Of a DNA stretch of 64,000 bases, positions 1 through 11,832 are shown one piece after another. Under the pieces are notes generated by a model. That model did not search any database and was not told where the DNA came from. It was given only the letters and a program-made list of their open reading frames with translations. The stretch covers positions 21,589,108 through 21,653,107 of the forward strand of contig NC_092184.1 of NCBI RefSeq assembly GCF_043641665.1, given 5' to 3'. Within the stretch, counting starts at the first letter, position 1, and the number at the start of each line of letters is the position of its first letter. This DNA comes from Enoplosus armatus (Eukaryota; Chordata; Actinopteri; Centrarchiformes; Enoplosidae). A program made the position numbers and the translations under genes.

Positions 1-3000
1 TTTATTAGCATCGTCCTGATTGCTACAGATTTTTGGAAGCAAGAGATGGAGGGAAAGAGCAAAAGAGAGAGAGAGAGAGAAAAAAAAAAGAAGAGAATAT
101 GGAAGTCCTCCGCCCACCGCTTCTCACAGGAGATCGCCTCTCTCTTTGATAGCTTGCCCGAATCTGTTCCCCCCATAGAAACTGCCCTGCAGATGTTGTT
201 GCTGTATGCCGACTACAAAGAAGGAGCCCTTTATGAGAAGAACATCTATTTTGGGCCTCAGTGTTTCCGAGCTGTGGTGCTCAGAGAGAGAAGCACAGGC
301 CTAATCTTTCTGCCGCTGAAAACTCTGTTTTATTCCCTGCCCATGATATTTTTAGATTAAAGCCCAGTTCTAATGAATAAAGTGAGGATGTAATATTTTA
401 TGACAGTATCAATATGCCATCACTGCGGTGGGCTTGGGCCTGAAAAAGCCTGCGTTGCTATTGGCATCGGCAGAGAGAAAGAGGGGGAATAAGGGGCAGT
501 AACCTCAGAGAAATAAAGAACATGGAGGAGCCTTTGTATCAGGCCTGACCACATTCATTTAGAAGTTTTTGTGGTAAAGACTCTCACCCTCACCCACATA
601 ACTGTGACTTTGTTGCACTGTTGACTGTGAGGCAAAGGTCTTGGGGGCAATATTAGCTCTTGATATTATCTTTAATTAAAGCACCAATCCCTCAGCCAAG
701 TTGTCCAAACAGTCCTAAATAGGCCCTGTAAATCAGACAAACATCCTCAATATCTGATGGGTCGAGAGTGTGCACTCTTGCCTCCAGATGGTTTGTGTTT
801 CTCAAGCGTTTCACAAGGGATGGTACGGGACAGCGATCTTCTGTCCGAGTGTGCCTCTTGACAGAACAAGTTCCTCCAAACCACATGCTGAGTCGCTGGA
901 TTTCTGCCTAGGTCGCTCTCTCTTCTTTTTCTGTCTCCTCTGTGTGTGGGTTTATCTGTAGGCTATGTGTGTGTATATACTGTAGCTTTTGTCAGTGAAT
1001 GTTGTGTTTAATTAATGGCATGCCTACGGCCAACTGATACTTCCATTGAAACGAAAACTGCACATTTAGGATATTATGCAAAAAGCCAGTAGAGCACACA
1101 GGACAGCGAGCAGTGACAGATCATGGATTTGCATGTATTTTACATCATACTTCAAAGACTGAGAAAAAGACTGAGGTTTTCAAACCTTATACCATCTTTA
1201 ATAAGTGTAAAGTTAATGTTGCTTGGCAAAATAACGCCCTTACGCTGATCTTTTGTGAGGAAAAAAAAAAAAGATGAGAGTGTAGTAAGATGAAAGGAAA
1301 AAGCAAAACAAGGAGGGAGGGAGAGAACGAGATGCTGAGTCCAACATGCCCCGGTTGATAAGCTGCTGGACTGGCGCCAGAATACTCCCCCCCAATACAC
1401 ACACATGCACTCAAACACAAACACCCCACCCAGTGGCCAGCTTGACCCCCCCACCACCACCACCACTCCAGTGGCGTCTACCGCTCGCTATTCCTCTTCA
1501 TTAGTGTCCCAGAACGAGATGCTTGTCATGTAATTAGCCGAGGAGGTTTTCTGAATGCCTGTGTAACACACACTCTCATTAGAGAAGTGAGAGAAGGCCG
1601 GAGCGAGAGAGGAGAGGTGGAGAGGCAGGCCTGGGAGGCACGTATGAGGGAGAGCAATCAGTGAGACAGATGGGGAGAGAGACAGACAGGCGGACGGAGA
1701 CAACATGCCAGAAACAAGTGTTGATCGCAGCAGGAAAAATAGAAACTGGCATGATGAGGGGCAAGATTGCGCCAACTAGGGACAAGGACTAGACAAAATG
1801 ATGGTGATTTACCTCAGTCAGCTGGCATTCAAGCCAACCTCTGCTCAGTTTGCTTGCAAAGTCATCAGATTTAAATGTGATTATTAATGAAGCAAGTGAA
1901 TACAGATTAAAGGACATGATAAATATAACACTCCTATTAGACGAAACTGCAAACACAAACATTTCCCATTGTAGTTCTTGTACACTCTCCATACAGTGAT
2001 ATCGATGACCTAAGTGGCTCTCTCGCCACAGTATCAACTCATTTGTACACAGTTTACACACACAACCTGGGGCGATTACAGTCTGTTAATTTAAGTTTAT
2101 CCTATGTGAGAAGTAAACAAAAACCCGGCTGAGCTCTAGCAGTATTTCAGCAGCATTTCCCTGGTCACTTGTTGTGAGAAAGATGTATCATTAGCTCCAC
2201 TACATCCCTGTTGTGTTCACACTGATAACAACATCAGTGCCGCTAGGAGACCTGTCGGCTTCGTTCAGTTCATCCAGCCTGTGATGAGGTGTGTGGTTCA
2301 GGCTGCAGAGGAGGGCTTATCGGGGTGATGAGAGGGAAGAAGGAGCTGCTTGTCAGTGGCTGGTTTTCAAGAGAGTCTGTCTTGTGTCCTGTGCCTGGTC
2401 TCCTTCCCTGCCTTATATACTTCAATTTCAACATTACCTCATTACCACCAGACCTGGGTAAAAAAAAAAAAATCTAAAAATACCTCACATGCTTATTTTT
2501 TTTAACCCAGCCAGGTGACAGGTGGGTTGCAATAAGTCTGAATAAAAATAAACTGAATGAGTATACTTTTCTGTATTACACAGCTTGGTTTACTGCCCTG
2601 ATGCGATGATGCGCCCGACCAATCTGGAGCTCCAGTTGTGTCAAATGCTTTACAAAAACAAAAAGATGTATTTATTCGACCCAGTTTACTTGTATCCTCA
2701 TCAGATTCTTGTCAATAAATATTACATAGCTACACCTCTGTCTCAATCATCATGACCATGGAAATGTTTCTTCCCAGGCAGGATGATTTTCCATCATTAT
2801 TGCTTGCACCACACCTTGAAGTCACGTGACATGAATAGCCAGCAGCACAGTTGCTGGGCACACTTCAGGAGTTTATCTGCAGGCAGATGACCAGCTACTG
2901 GATTTCCATGCAGCAGCTGTAGAAGAGTGTCTTTTAAGGCACGAGGGACAACAACTTGATTTTCTGACCTTTAGCTTTCCAGCTAATGGATGGAATCTTG

Positions 3001-3230
3001 TTGCTGTTCCTTTTTCAGATCTTCAGGGAGCTAAAGCTCAAATTTGTAGGAGACAGACTGTGTAGGACACTGTAAGTCTGGACCAGGAGGCCGTGGTCTA
3101 GTCTGGTTACTGACAGGACAAGATGGACTTACAGGACTTGAGTGTCTCTTGTCAGGGTGTGGACTGACAGCAGCTGTGCAGGAGGTCCTCTGCTCTGTAG
3201 GGCGACATGACATTTCATCTGCATTGAGGT
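1..3230. other. Gene-free upstream DNA
   Basis: I see no coding exon or RNA gene here. The open frames present are short, overlap on both strands and lack recognisable domains. The DNA contains purine-rich stretches near 60-95 and 1260-1330 and no long tandem repeat. By synteny with other vertebrates it should be part of the interval between ets1 and fli1, but nothing in the sequence proves that. Confidence 0.5.
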
Positions 3231-3233
3231 GAA

Positions 3234-3980
3234 TTACAGTCCACTCAAAAGTTCAAGAGCCCATTGTGCATGATAACCATTGTCTTTGTCTAGGGGTATT
3301 TTTCTGAGACCCAGAAGAGGTTTGTGGTCTGTGACAATAACAAAGGGCTGCTTGTAGAGGTAGTTGAGGAAAAAAATGTTGCACCGCCCAGAGTTCTCTA
3401 TCGTAGGTTGACCACTTACTTTCTGCTTTTGTGAGAGCATGGCGAGCATATGCAATTACTTTTTCCTGGTGTCCCTGTGTCTGAGCTTACACAGCGCCGA
3501 TAGCAGAGCATGAAGCATCTGTGTAGAGGGAGAGGTAATGCAAAATCAGGGAATACAGCCACTGGGTTTGAGAGTGCATGTTTCAGGTAAATGAATGCAT
3601 CCTGACATTGAGAAGTCCATTGGAAGGGCACATTCTTCTCAGTGCATGCAGGAAGCGGCATGGTGGCGCAGTGGTTAGCACTGTCACGTGGGAGGTAGAG
3701 TGGGTTGGGGGTTTGATGCCTGACTCCCCCTGTCATGTCAAAGTGTCCTTGAGCAAGACACTGAACCCTAAGTTGCTCTGGTGTGTGAATGAGACTTAGC
3801 GCTTTTATGAAGCGGTAAATCATTTCCTGATGAACTTGTAGTAATACGAACAAGACAGTCCTATTAATGCTGTTGCTGAGCGTGGAGGAGGCCACTCTTG
3901 AACACTTTTCACATTTCGGGATTTTGCTTGATTGAAATCCAGGTGCTCTGTCACTGCGTGAACTCTGCAGCTGAATGACG
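3234..3980 (-). mobile_element. Degenerate Ty3/gypsy retrotransposon pol fragment
   Basis: Read on the minus strand, three separate frames carry pieces of a Ty3/gypsy polymerase in the normal order. Around 3980-3820 is the end of the reverse transcriptase (VQEWPPPRS, then SYYYKFIRK). Around 3650-3540 is the connection to RNase H (PFQWTSQCQDAF, then a PDF motif). Around 3390-3250 is the RNase H segment with PFVIVTDHKPLLGL. The pieces lie in different frames with stops between them, so the copy is dead. Gag, most of the reverse transcriptase, integrase and both LTRs are not visible. A SINE interrupts it at 3659-3808. The order of motifs makes the family call firm; the exact clade is not resolved. 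Confidence 0.8.
3652..3815 (+). mobile_element. tRNA-derived SINE inserted in the gypsy relic
   Basis: A roughly 150 bp insert (3659-3808) is flanked by a 7 bp direct repeat, GAAGCGG, at 3652-3658 and 3809-3815. This fits a target-site duplication. The insert has an RNA polymerase III A box (TGGCGCAGTGG, 3664-3674) and a B box-like element (GGTTTGATGCC, 3710-3720), the usual head of a tRNA-derived SINE. It is followed by a tail (cttgagcaagacactgaac, near 3750-3768) that recurs in many fish repeats. The interrupted gypsy reading continues on both sides of the duplication. The family name is not assigned. Confidence 0.65.
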
Positions 3981-4249
3981 CACCCTTCATGAAGGTGTAT
4001 GGTATCAATACAGCAGCAAGCTTCGGGACAAACTTCCCTCTCTCGTAACTTTTTGTAACCATGGTATCGTGTAGACTAATAATTAAATAATAATAAAAAA
4101 AATTAAATACATGTTTTTCTGGAGGGCAGAGGGCTGTAATTGCAGTTAAAATATTAAATGTTGATCTTAGTTTGAGCAGTTTATGGAACTCATTGTCTGT
4201 GTCTTCCATGACGAACACAACATGGCGTTACATGTGGTCAGTAAGTCAG

Positions 4250-4780
4250 CATCGGTGCAGATTCGCTGTTGGGGGGTTTTATAACCCACTTCCACTCCCC
4301 GGTAATTGGTTTGGGATGGCACTTTATGGCGAACCCTCGACATGGACGCGCAAACACAGTGGAAGAGGGTAAGGAAAGGGTGTGGCCCAATGTTTCCACC
4401 ATGGGAGCTGTCTGCTATACATTCGGGTCTAGATTATCGCGTGATCGCGCGTGATCTTGCGAGTCTCGCGTGATCTCACGAATCCAGGTAACATGATGTG
4501 AGCAGCAGGACTGTTCTCACGTGACGTAAGATCGATAGTTTGTGGCGGTAACTAAGCTGGTTTGCCAAACACCACAGAAGAAGAGAGTGACAAGACAACA
4601 TGGAGGAGGAGAGTGAAATTGTAAATACAGAGCATGAAGTACGGTATAGTTATTTTAAACCACTTCTTATTGTATTTATAGAACAAATACTCTATCATGA
4701 TGTGTACCATTACCGTGATATATGATGACATACCGTGATAGAAGCCACATCACCCATGAGCTAATACAGGTAAGGCTGCT
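4250..4780. repeat. Probable transposon-derived patch with CpG-rich promoter-like core
   Basis: The segment looks unlike its surroundings. It has many CpGs, three copies of CGCGTGATC at 4438-4446, 4448-4456 and 4467-4475, and an E-box TCACGTGA (4517-4524) overlapping a CRE-like TGACGTAA (4522-4529). A strong-context ATG at 4600 opens a frame of about 42 codons beginning MEEESEIVNTEHE. I do not recognise this peptide. The adjacent gypsy/SINE nest and the degraded look suggest the 5' end of a transposon or retrocopy rather than a host gene. That is inference. Confidence 0.35.
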
Positions 4781-5172
4781 CCACATCAGAGTTTCTCTGA
4801 CTGAGATGAAGCAGAATGAAACTCACCAAGGTGTTGACCAGAAGGCAGCTCAGTGTTAACTTTGGAGGGGTTTAGGACCTAGTGTGTGGAAAAATCTGAA
4901 TCTGCAATATACAGTAACCATAGGTGTCGGGTCAATGTCCCGTAGTACTCGCTACCTGCAGCAAAGTGCAGCCGGTGAACAGCGTTATCATGCTCTGCCC
5001 TCATTCAGTTTGATTCAGTGTTCAAGACTAGAGAAATTATATTTCCAAAAAGTGTGTTTTCCAAGTGAAAGTACTGCCATAACTGAGTTTCTGGGGTCTA
5101 GATCGGGGTTCTCTCTCTTCTACTTTCACACTTCCCACTCTCACTCATTCTCCATCTTATTCTCCATCTTTG

Positions 5173-5210
<38 letters not shown>
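5173..5210. repeat. Compound (TC)n(AC)n microsatellite
   Basis: About 14 TC units followed directly by five AC units. It lies in a broader pyrimidine-rich region (about 5100-5720) that creates long but meaningless serine/leucine-rich reading frames. Confidence 0.95.
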
Positions 5211-5799
5211 CCAAGCAGCCTCGCATCTCTGGCCCATCTCTCATCACCGCTGTCTGGCAGGGTGGTGTTTCTTTTGTTTCTCTCCAACTTTTCGCTCCCA
5301 GTCTCATGCTCCGATTCCCATTTCCAACCGCCAGCCGCCCCCACTCACCCACACCTCACTCACCTCTACTCCCACTCCCACCCCTTACTCTGCAGAAACA
5401 GGGGTTATTTTTAGAGCTCACTTGATGGTTTAAGGATGTTAAGTCCATATTGTGCCATGGATTTTCAGGGAGGAAACAGGCTATTTCTCTCTTTGCCCCC
5501 TAACCTCCATTTCATTTCCTTCTCTGCATCCTCTCTTTCCTTCTCAGAAGCTCTCTCTCCAAAACACCCCCATAACTTTCTCCCCTAGCCTCACCCACTC
5601 TCTAACCGCCATTGTCAACACGACAGCACAACCGCCATGCTCTCACCTCCCTCTTCACACCTACACAATTCTCTCATTTTCTCATTCTCTCTCGTCTGCG
5701 TTCACTCTCTTCCTAGCAGTGAGCTTTTTTTCTTCCTCTACATGCAATCTGGGCCTGTCATAGACTGCTCACCATCTCTGCTGTCTGTCTATGGATGGA

Positions 5800-8700
5800 A
5801 GATGCTTTCAGTATGGCACCCCATAGTGCTGTGTTACCAGCCTTACAATATACAGTGAACGTTTCAACTAAAACTATATACCAGAGGGTCTTGATTCAAG
5901 AATCTTAGAGGTTCCCATCAGCTAACTTCATAGGAGACATATTATTTTGTTTAACTTGTGAAAGTTGCAGTTAAGGTGAGGGCTCCAGGAATCTCTACAG
6001 TAGTGATAACAATGCTGAACTAAGTCTTAGGTCTACTCAAAGGTTTGTAACTTATTGAGAGACGTTTCACACACAAGCCTGACATAACACATTGCTGCTA
6101 TCACACTTGTTTCACAGCTCAACTCTGCCCTCTATCACTGGCTCTCTGCAGTGCAGATACAGTACATCTGAAACTATCATTGTAGCAGCGGCATGGCACA
6201 GCCCAAAACGAAATGTCTGCTTGGCTTTGAATGAAAAATCCTGACGTGAAATTTTGATGTTATTTTGATCAGTTTCTGTCACAAACTGAAACAAACATCT
6301 CTCTCTGAACCTACTTTTTCTAAAACACGACCCGACATACAGTTTGAGCTGGTGAGGTCTTCTGTCAGAACGCACTCAGAGAGCTGGCATGGCCACCTAC
6401 TGGCTTCTGCGCGTCTCACCAGCCGTCTCAAATAGCCCTCACCATATGTTAACACTTTACTCCCCAAATACCCATGATGACAGCGTCGCTCTGTCTCTTT
6501 AAGACCCGGCGTGGAATGCTGTGGTTTGCCTAGGCGTTTGGGGTAGTGCCCTCACCCACACATAAACACAACCCTAAAAGTGACTCACTCTCCTTCTCGC
6601 TGCTTCTCGCCTCTTTCATTCTTAGATGCCTCCCTATCCCTGTCCGCCCGTGTGAGGATGTTTCTTGTGTTGTTTTGCGGCCTGTGTGCTTTCATTCTGC
6701 TTCACTTGAGTGTTTAAAAGAAAACAACGTCTGCCCTCATCTGGCAGGCTCTGTGTCAGTGCGCGGCAGCGTATGTTTCCTGTTTCACACGTTTGTTTGT
6801 GCCACAGGTGAAGAGGGAGGGTGCCATTGTTGCCTTTGGCCTCAATGACCCCACAAGGCCCTTTTTAAGCTTCAAACTGTTCAGAGTAGGAAACGAACAG
6901 CTTATCTTGCAGATGTCAATCTCTTAAAGTTGTTTTTGTACACAGTATTTTTTTTCTTTGGATAAATCACATGCATCTTAATATTTAATACAAACTAATT
7001 TTAAAAAGGAAAGAAAACGGTTTCCTCAAGATCTTTAAACATGTTTTAATAATGAATCACCTGAGCTAATGTGCACAAAAAAAGTTAATCATCATCACTT
7101 GTTCATAATTTCTCCCATTCTTAACGAAAGGGCACCAAAGTCCTCAATGAGGCGCTCCTAGCTTGAGCCAGAGAGCCCTCCAGTGGTGAGAGTTGGCAGT
7201 AGCTTTCCCCATGAATAGGATCAATAGGCAAGCTTCCTTTATTAGATCCAGATTTGACCGTCTGAAGGAACAGATGAATGATTTTTGTAGTCTGGTGAGC
7301 AGCCCACATCGAGTTCAGCCTGTCAGACATGTCTGGGGGGACGTGGGGGAGGAAAGGGAGACGCGGGCCCCAAAGTAAAAGCCTTGAGAATGTGGGACAG
7401 GGGTAAACCCTAAACCTGAGAGCTCAGCCCGGGCTAGCAGCCTTCCAGGGAACAACACTTTTCTTATTGAGCCAGAGGGCCAGACTCAAATGAGAGGTGA
7501 CAGCATATTCATTTCACTCTGTGTTTTTCTTTAAGGGCTTTTTAAAATGCTGCTGAATGATGAGCGGTCAGTGGATTTATAGTTCAGGGGATGATTTAGG
7601 CTTTCTAAATGGCACTGCTTTCCTCCTGCTCTTGCTCTCCCTGCCTTTTTCCACAGGAGCAGTCATTTTGGTGGGCTTTATTTCAGCCTCATGTTGTTCA
7701 TCTAGGGATGACTCCCCCCTGGCAACCGAGATTGATTTAAAATGTAAAGTGAGCACCTTGTTTCCCATGCCTAGTCTGGACTAGAGGCAGGGTGTGTCTG
7801 CACTTACAGCTGAGTTGACATAAGATAAGTGGTCTGGGAAATCAATTTATATAGCCTCAGAAAAGAGAAATTCACAGTATTTTGTGGTGAAAAGTATTTA
7901 TATGGACACATACTGTAGATGCAAAACGCACAGACACGCACTGACCCAAATACACTCTCTTTTCATTTTGATTGAGTGCATACCAGAATATATTGTATGT
8001 AATGACAACATGCATGTTGTCTCGACACCATATGTCCTTCCACAAATATCCACTCTCCCAAGCTCTCATCTCAGAGTGACCCCCGGGGGCAAGAATACCA
8101 AGACTGAACGGATGAGGTCACGTAGTGGACGTATCAGTGGTTTTCTCTGGACCTGATGAGTGGCAACACATCAGGAGGCATTGGGAGGTCGTTAATTTAT
8201 AGGGATGCTATTACCTTCATAAATGCTTGCCTCATAAAATGACTGCCTTGCTTTAATTTAATACTTCCCCTTGCTAATTATCACCGCGCACACGAGTGGG
8301 CTGCTGTCTGCACTCTGTGAGTTTTTTTCAATGGACAGGCAGAGAAAGAGCTTTGATAAGTTTCTTTGAAATGTGGTTTTCTGTACCCTAAGTTGTGTTG
8401 TTTCAGTGTCCTGTAAAGGCAAACCATCACCACATCTAAACTCTTTTCTTGCTGAAGCTGTAGCTTTGTCATCATTACAGTTTGTTACATGTAAGTGTGG
8501 AGACTATGGGTAAAGTGGTGAAGGCATCCCTGCAAGAGCTGTCAAAGTTGTTTTACCACCAGTATCATAAAATACATCTCCTGTTTGTCGAGAAGGCCTC
8601 TCTTAAATCTTTCAAACTGTAATTCAATACATGAAAAAAAAAAGATACAAATATTAAAGTGAGAGAAGAGCCACTCTTTTGAACATGAGCCCTGTGCTTA

Positions 8701-11100
8701 CATGCTGTTCCATGTCTGGCCCATGATTGCCTGGAAGCTTGCGTGAAAAGATTTGATATTCTGCCCTGCCTTCCCTGGTGCCACACTGCCATTTTCTCTC
8801 TCCCAGAGGAGCGAAAGAAAAAAGGGGGGGCTGGAATGGGACAGATCTCCATCTCCAGATCATCTCTTGGTAGCCCCTTCAACTAAATAAATAACTCATT
8901 ACAGTTCAGAGTAAGGAGCTTCATTTACTCTAGGCGATGCAATCGCAGATGTCTGTAGGTTGCCCACATCATCTCAAATACAAGTGTTTTTGGTGGAATC
9001 CCAAGAGAAGGAGCTCTGAACATACCAGTGTGGAAAGACTGGCAGTGGACTGCATGTGGGAAACTGTCGATGGCAGATTGTTTGGCTTCGCTGCAGAGTA
9101 GGATTAAGTTTGCTTTGAAAGTACAGAAGGAGATTGGGTTTGCAGCAATAGCAAAGCACATATATGCTAAATAATCATGGATGACAAGTGAAATGCACAC
9201 GACTGTCAGGAGTCTTGTGTGAGCCCTCCACAAGAGGCATAGTCACCCCACAGCCGCAATTTAATGTCAATATGGCAAAAACAAGAAGTCCTTGATGGTG
9301 CAAGACTTGATGAAACAACCAGACAGAGGGCCTGAAGCATTTACAAATATACTCTGGGGGATTTTTTTTCACCCCCTTAAAAAAACACAAGAAATAGTGT
9401 TGCCACATGAGACAAAGCAATCAGTGTCAGAAAGTTTAGACGCAGCAGATCAATTCAACAACCTCTGATAACTGACATGGTGCCATTTGAAATGTCATTA
9501 TGTTTGCTGCCATTTGAGGTTAAACAAGTGCTAATAATTATTTGTGAATGTGAAATAACTTAGTGTAGGTCTACTACTATAGAACAATGTCATAATGAAA
9601 CAGTAATGTCCAAATGTTGAGGGCACATTTAAGAGTGATTAAAAAAAAAGAAAAAAAAAGGTGTATGATTTTGGACATTAAACAGCTGATGCCTCTACCT
9701 TTATCAGTATACCCTACTACAAAATGACCACATAATATATTTCTTTTTTTTTTGTTGTCGAGAATTTAATAGTTGCTGTTCAAATGTGTTAGAAAACTTC
9801 TCCTACTGTATCCTGAGGAAGGCAACACAGCAGGCGCATGAATGCCATTTTTCAGTTAAACGGATGTTGGGATTTCCGCCCATTGTTTCGTGCTGGGAAC
9901 ACTATTATCAGTGTTGTTGTTTTTAATCATTGCATTAGGAAACGGTGCAACAAACAGAAGGTCCAGCCGCTGATGAAAGACGACCTTTTTACCAGATGAC
10001 CCCAGCACTGTAAAAAACAACAACAAGTGAAGTCAGTCGGTATAATATTGTACTGTTTTTATAAGTGACTGTTTTACATAATGGAGTGTCGCTATTTTAT
10101 ATCTTCCAAACGTGTCCAGACCTTTTCATCTCTTGAACAGAAACACACGAACCTGTCTATGAGAAAGTATCACGTTACAAAGCATCGTTTTGTTTTGTTT
10201 TTTATGATGGATGCTTGTTGCAATGAGCACATGAAATAGACCTAAACTGCAGCAACATCTCACACTCATCTTTGGCATGTCTTACAGGCTCTCCGATGCA
10301 AACAGTTACAGGCGACTTCTCTGTTTCACTTTGGTTGCTCCGCGTGAAATAGCGACCTTGATGGGGCTATAAAATGCTATGGTTGGGCGACTTTCCTAAC
10401 CGTGAATTGCCCCACATCCTTTGGGGGACTCTTGGTCGAAGATGAGGGCAGCAGTGTGAAGGAAATGAAGTTAGTGAAGTGAGTGGGGTCAACTGTGCAG
10501 GAAAAGGCAAAGCCGCTGCAGAGGAACTCGTGCTGCTGGTGTATTCCTGCGGGAACTGTCAGCATGAAGACAGACAGGAACATGAATGAATATCTGCGCA
10601 GAAACTCGCTGCTGATGACTTTTTATTCAAATGTACTGATCCGGTTTAAAGCCAATATAAATGCATATCATTAATGTATTCATCATCAGCCTAACTGAAG
10701 GGAATGTTGGTTTATTTTGCAGAGTGGCGATGTGAACATCAAGTCTTTTCTCTAAACGTGCAGCTGGATCCTTGTGAATTATGTTTTATTGGTTCGGTCA
10801 GATAAAATCCTCTCTAGTTGTAATGGAGCCTAAATCCACCCATGAACACGCTTTGTCCACCTCTTAATTCGCAGAGGGGAAGTTTTACAGGTGGGAGAAC
10901 ATACAATGACTGTTTCTTGGAAGGAAAATGCTGTTTTTGCAATGATGTCTGTGGTGCTTTTGAAGTCCTGTGACAGCAGTTTGCCCACATGCACCGCTGC
11001 TGCTCCGATGTTCGCAGTGTTGTGTATGAACGTAATCACAAATAAACAACCACTGAAACATCTAAACAACAAAACAAAAAAACACATGTTTTATTTTTTT
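5800..11100. other. Non-coding DNA upstream of fli1
   Basis: No coding exon is supported. Two segments, 7480-7760 and 8160-8280, are of balanced composition and free of tandem repeats, with homeobox-type AT cores, and could be conserved regulatory DNA, but this needs alignment. A CTCF-like core (reverse of CCAGTAGGTGGC) sits near 6390. Homopolymer A/T runs occur near 9640-9660 and 9745. Confidence 0.4.
10368..10374 (+). promoter_or_regulatory. TATA-like element, possible distal fli1 promoter
   Basis: TATAAAA preceded by a GC-rich flank, about 1 kb upstream of the first good splice donor (11400). It could be the TATA box of a distal fli1 promoter. No initiator or matching first-exon boundary can be assigned, so the call is weak. 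Confidence 0.2.
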
Positions 11101-11249
11101 ATCCGAAGCAGATTTATGGCGCTCTTTCTCTCCCTGCTTTTCCTCTTATTTCATGGTTCAGTGGCCTCACACTGCAGTCAAGGGGAGGTTTTTCTCTCGC
11201 TGCTCATTGGTCGCGGCTTTCCCATCTCAGCAACATTTCCATTCATACA

Positions 11250-11400
11250 CCCGGCGCTCCTTTTCAGCCCCTTTCAAAATAACTCACTGTCATCAGCATT
11301 GGAAAGCGGCTTTTGCCTGGACGGGACTAATTGTTTAAAATTGGCGGAGGAGTGATTAGATCGAAAAACAGACCAAACGACCGACACGAAAAAACGACAG
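11250..11400 (+). other. fli1: Candidate distal 5' UTR exon of fli1
   Basis: The alternative coding exon at 13226-13310 begins with a splice acceptor, so a transcript using it must have an upstream exon. A strong donor, gacag|gtgagt, lies at 11400/11401 in a CpG-enriched stretch. It is one of two good candidates; the other ends at 11832. The 5' boundary here is nominal. Confidence 0.35.
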
Positions 11401-11814
11401 GTGAGTGAGAGAGAAAACAACCAAAACCGATTCGCCGTGGCTGAAGTCCTGCTCAGGCAAACTCTGCGGCGAAGGTGTGCATGCAGGAGGACGATCAATC
11501 ATTCCCACTTGTTTTATTCGCTATTATTGATGCCCAGGCGCAGGAAGAAGCGGTAGACTGCGCGTCAATCGATCAAAAACGAGAGTTGACGCTGCGGAGT
11601 GAGTCAACTGTGAAATGAAATCTTCACCTTTGAGTTAATGTTTGTGTCTTAGAGCATCAGACTTGTTATTCAGAGTTTGACCGTATACATAGGCTGCTTA
11701 AATATGAGTTTTACAATCGAAAAAGACCGAACTTTTGTCAGCTCGCTTCTTCCCGAAGTATACATGGGAGTATAATGGGATGCGTATTAGCTGGAAATCA
11801 GTCGGCTCTCGTTT

Positions 11815-11832
11815 ATGATGGATAACAGCAAG
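11815..11832 (+). CDS. fli1: Candidate third first exon (MMDNSK) or upstream ORF of fli1
   Basis: Two tandem ATGs, the second with A at -3 and G at +4, open a six-codon frame MMDNSK that ends exactly at a strong donor, AAG|gtaaga (11832/11833). Both verified fli1 first exons end the same way, with a lysine codon in phase 0. Spliced directly to 22801 it would give MMDNSK then EALSVV. If instead it splices to the exon at 13226 it would be an upstream ORF, because that exon's own start is in a different frame. Which is right cannot be seen here. Confidence 0.3.

Noticed and set aside
46..360. 104-codon open frame near the left edge
   Set aside because: Begins in a purine repeat (KRERERE), has no recognisable domain, no convincing start context or splice sites, and resembles nothing I know.
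4884..5763. Serine/leucine-rich frames (176 and 103 codons) on the + strand and arginine/glutamate-rich ones opposite
   Set aside because: All derive from TC-rich low-complexity DNA and the microsatellite at 5173-5210.
6112..6467. Minus-strand frames of 87 and 62 codons
   Set aside because: No domain, no splice signals; probably decayed repeat or unique non-coding DNA.
1..11000. An ets1 exon in the left part
   Set aside because: ets1 is expected upstream of fli1, but no ETS or Pointed-domain codons are seen on either strand left of 22801.
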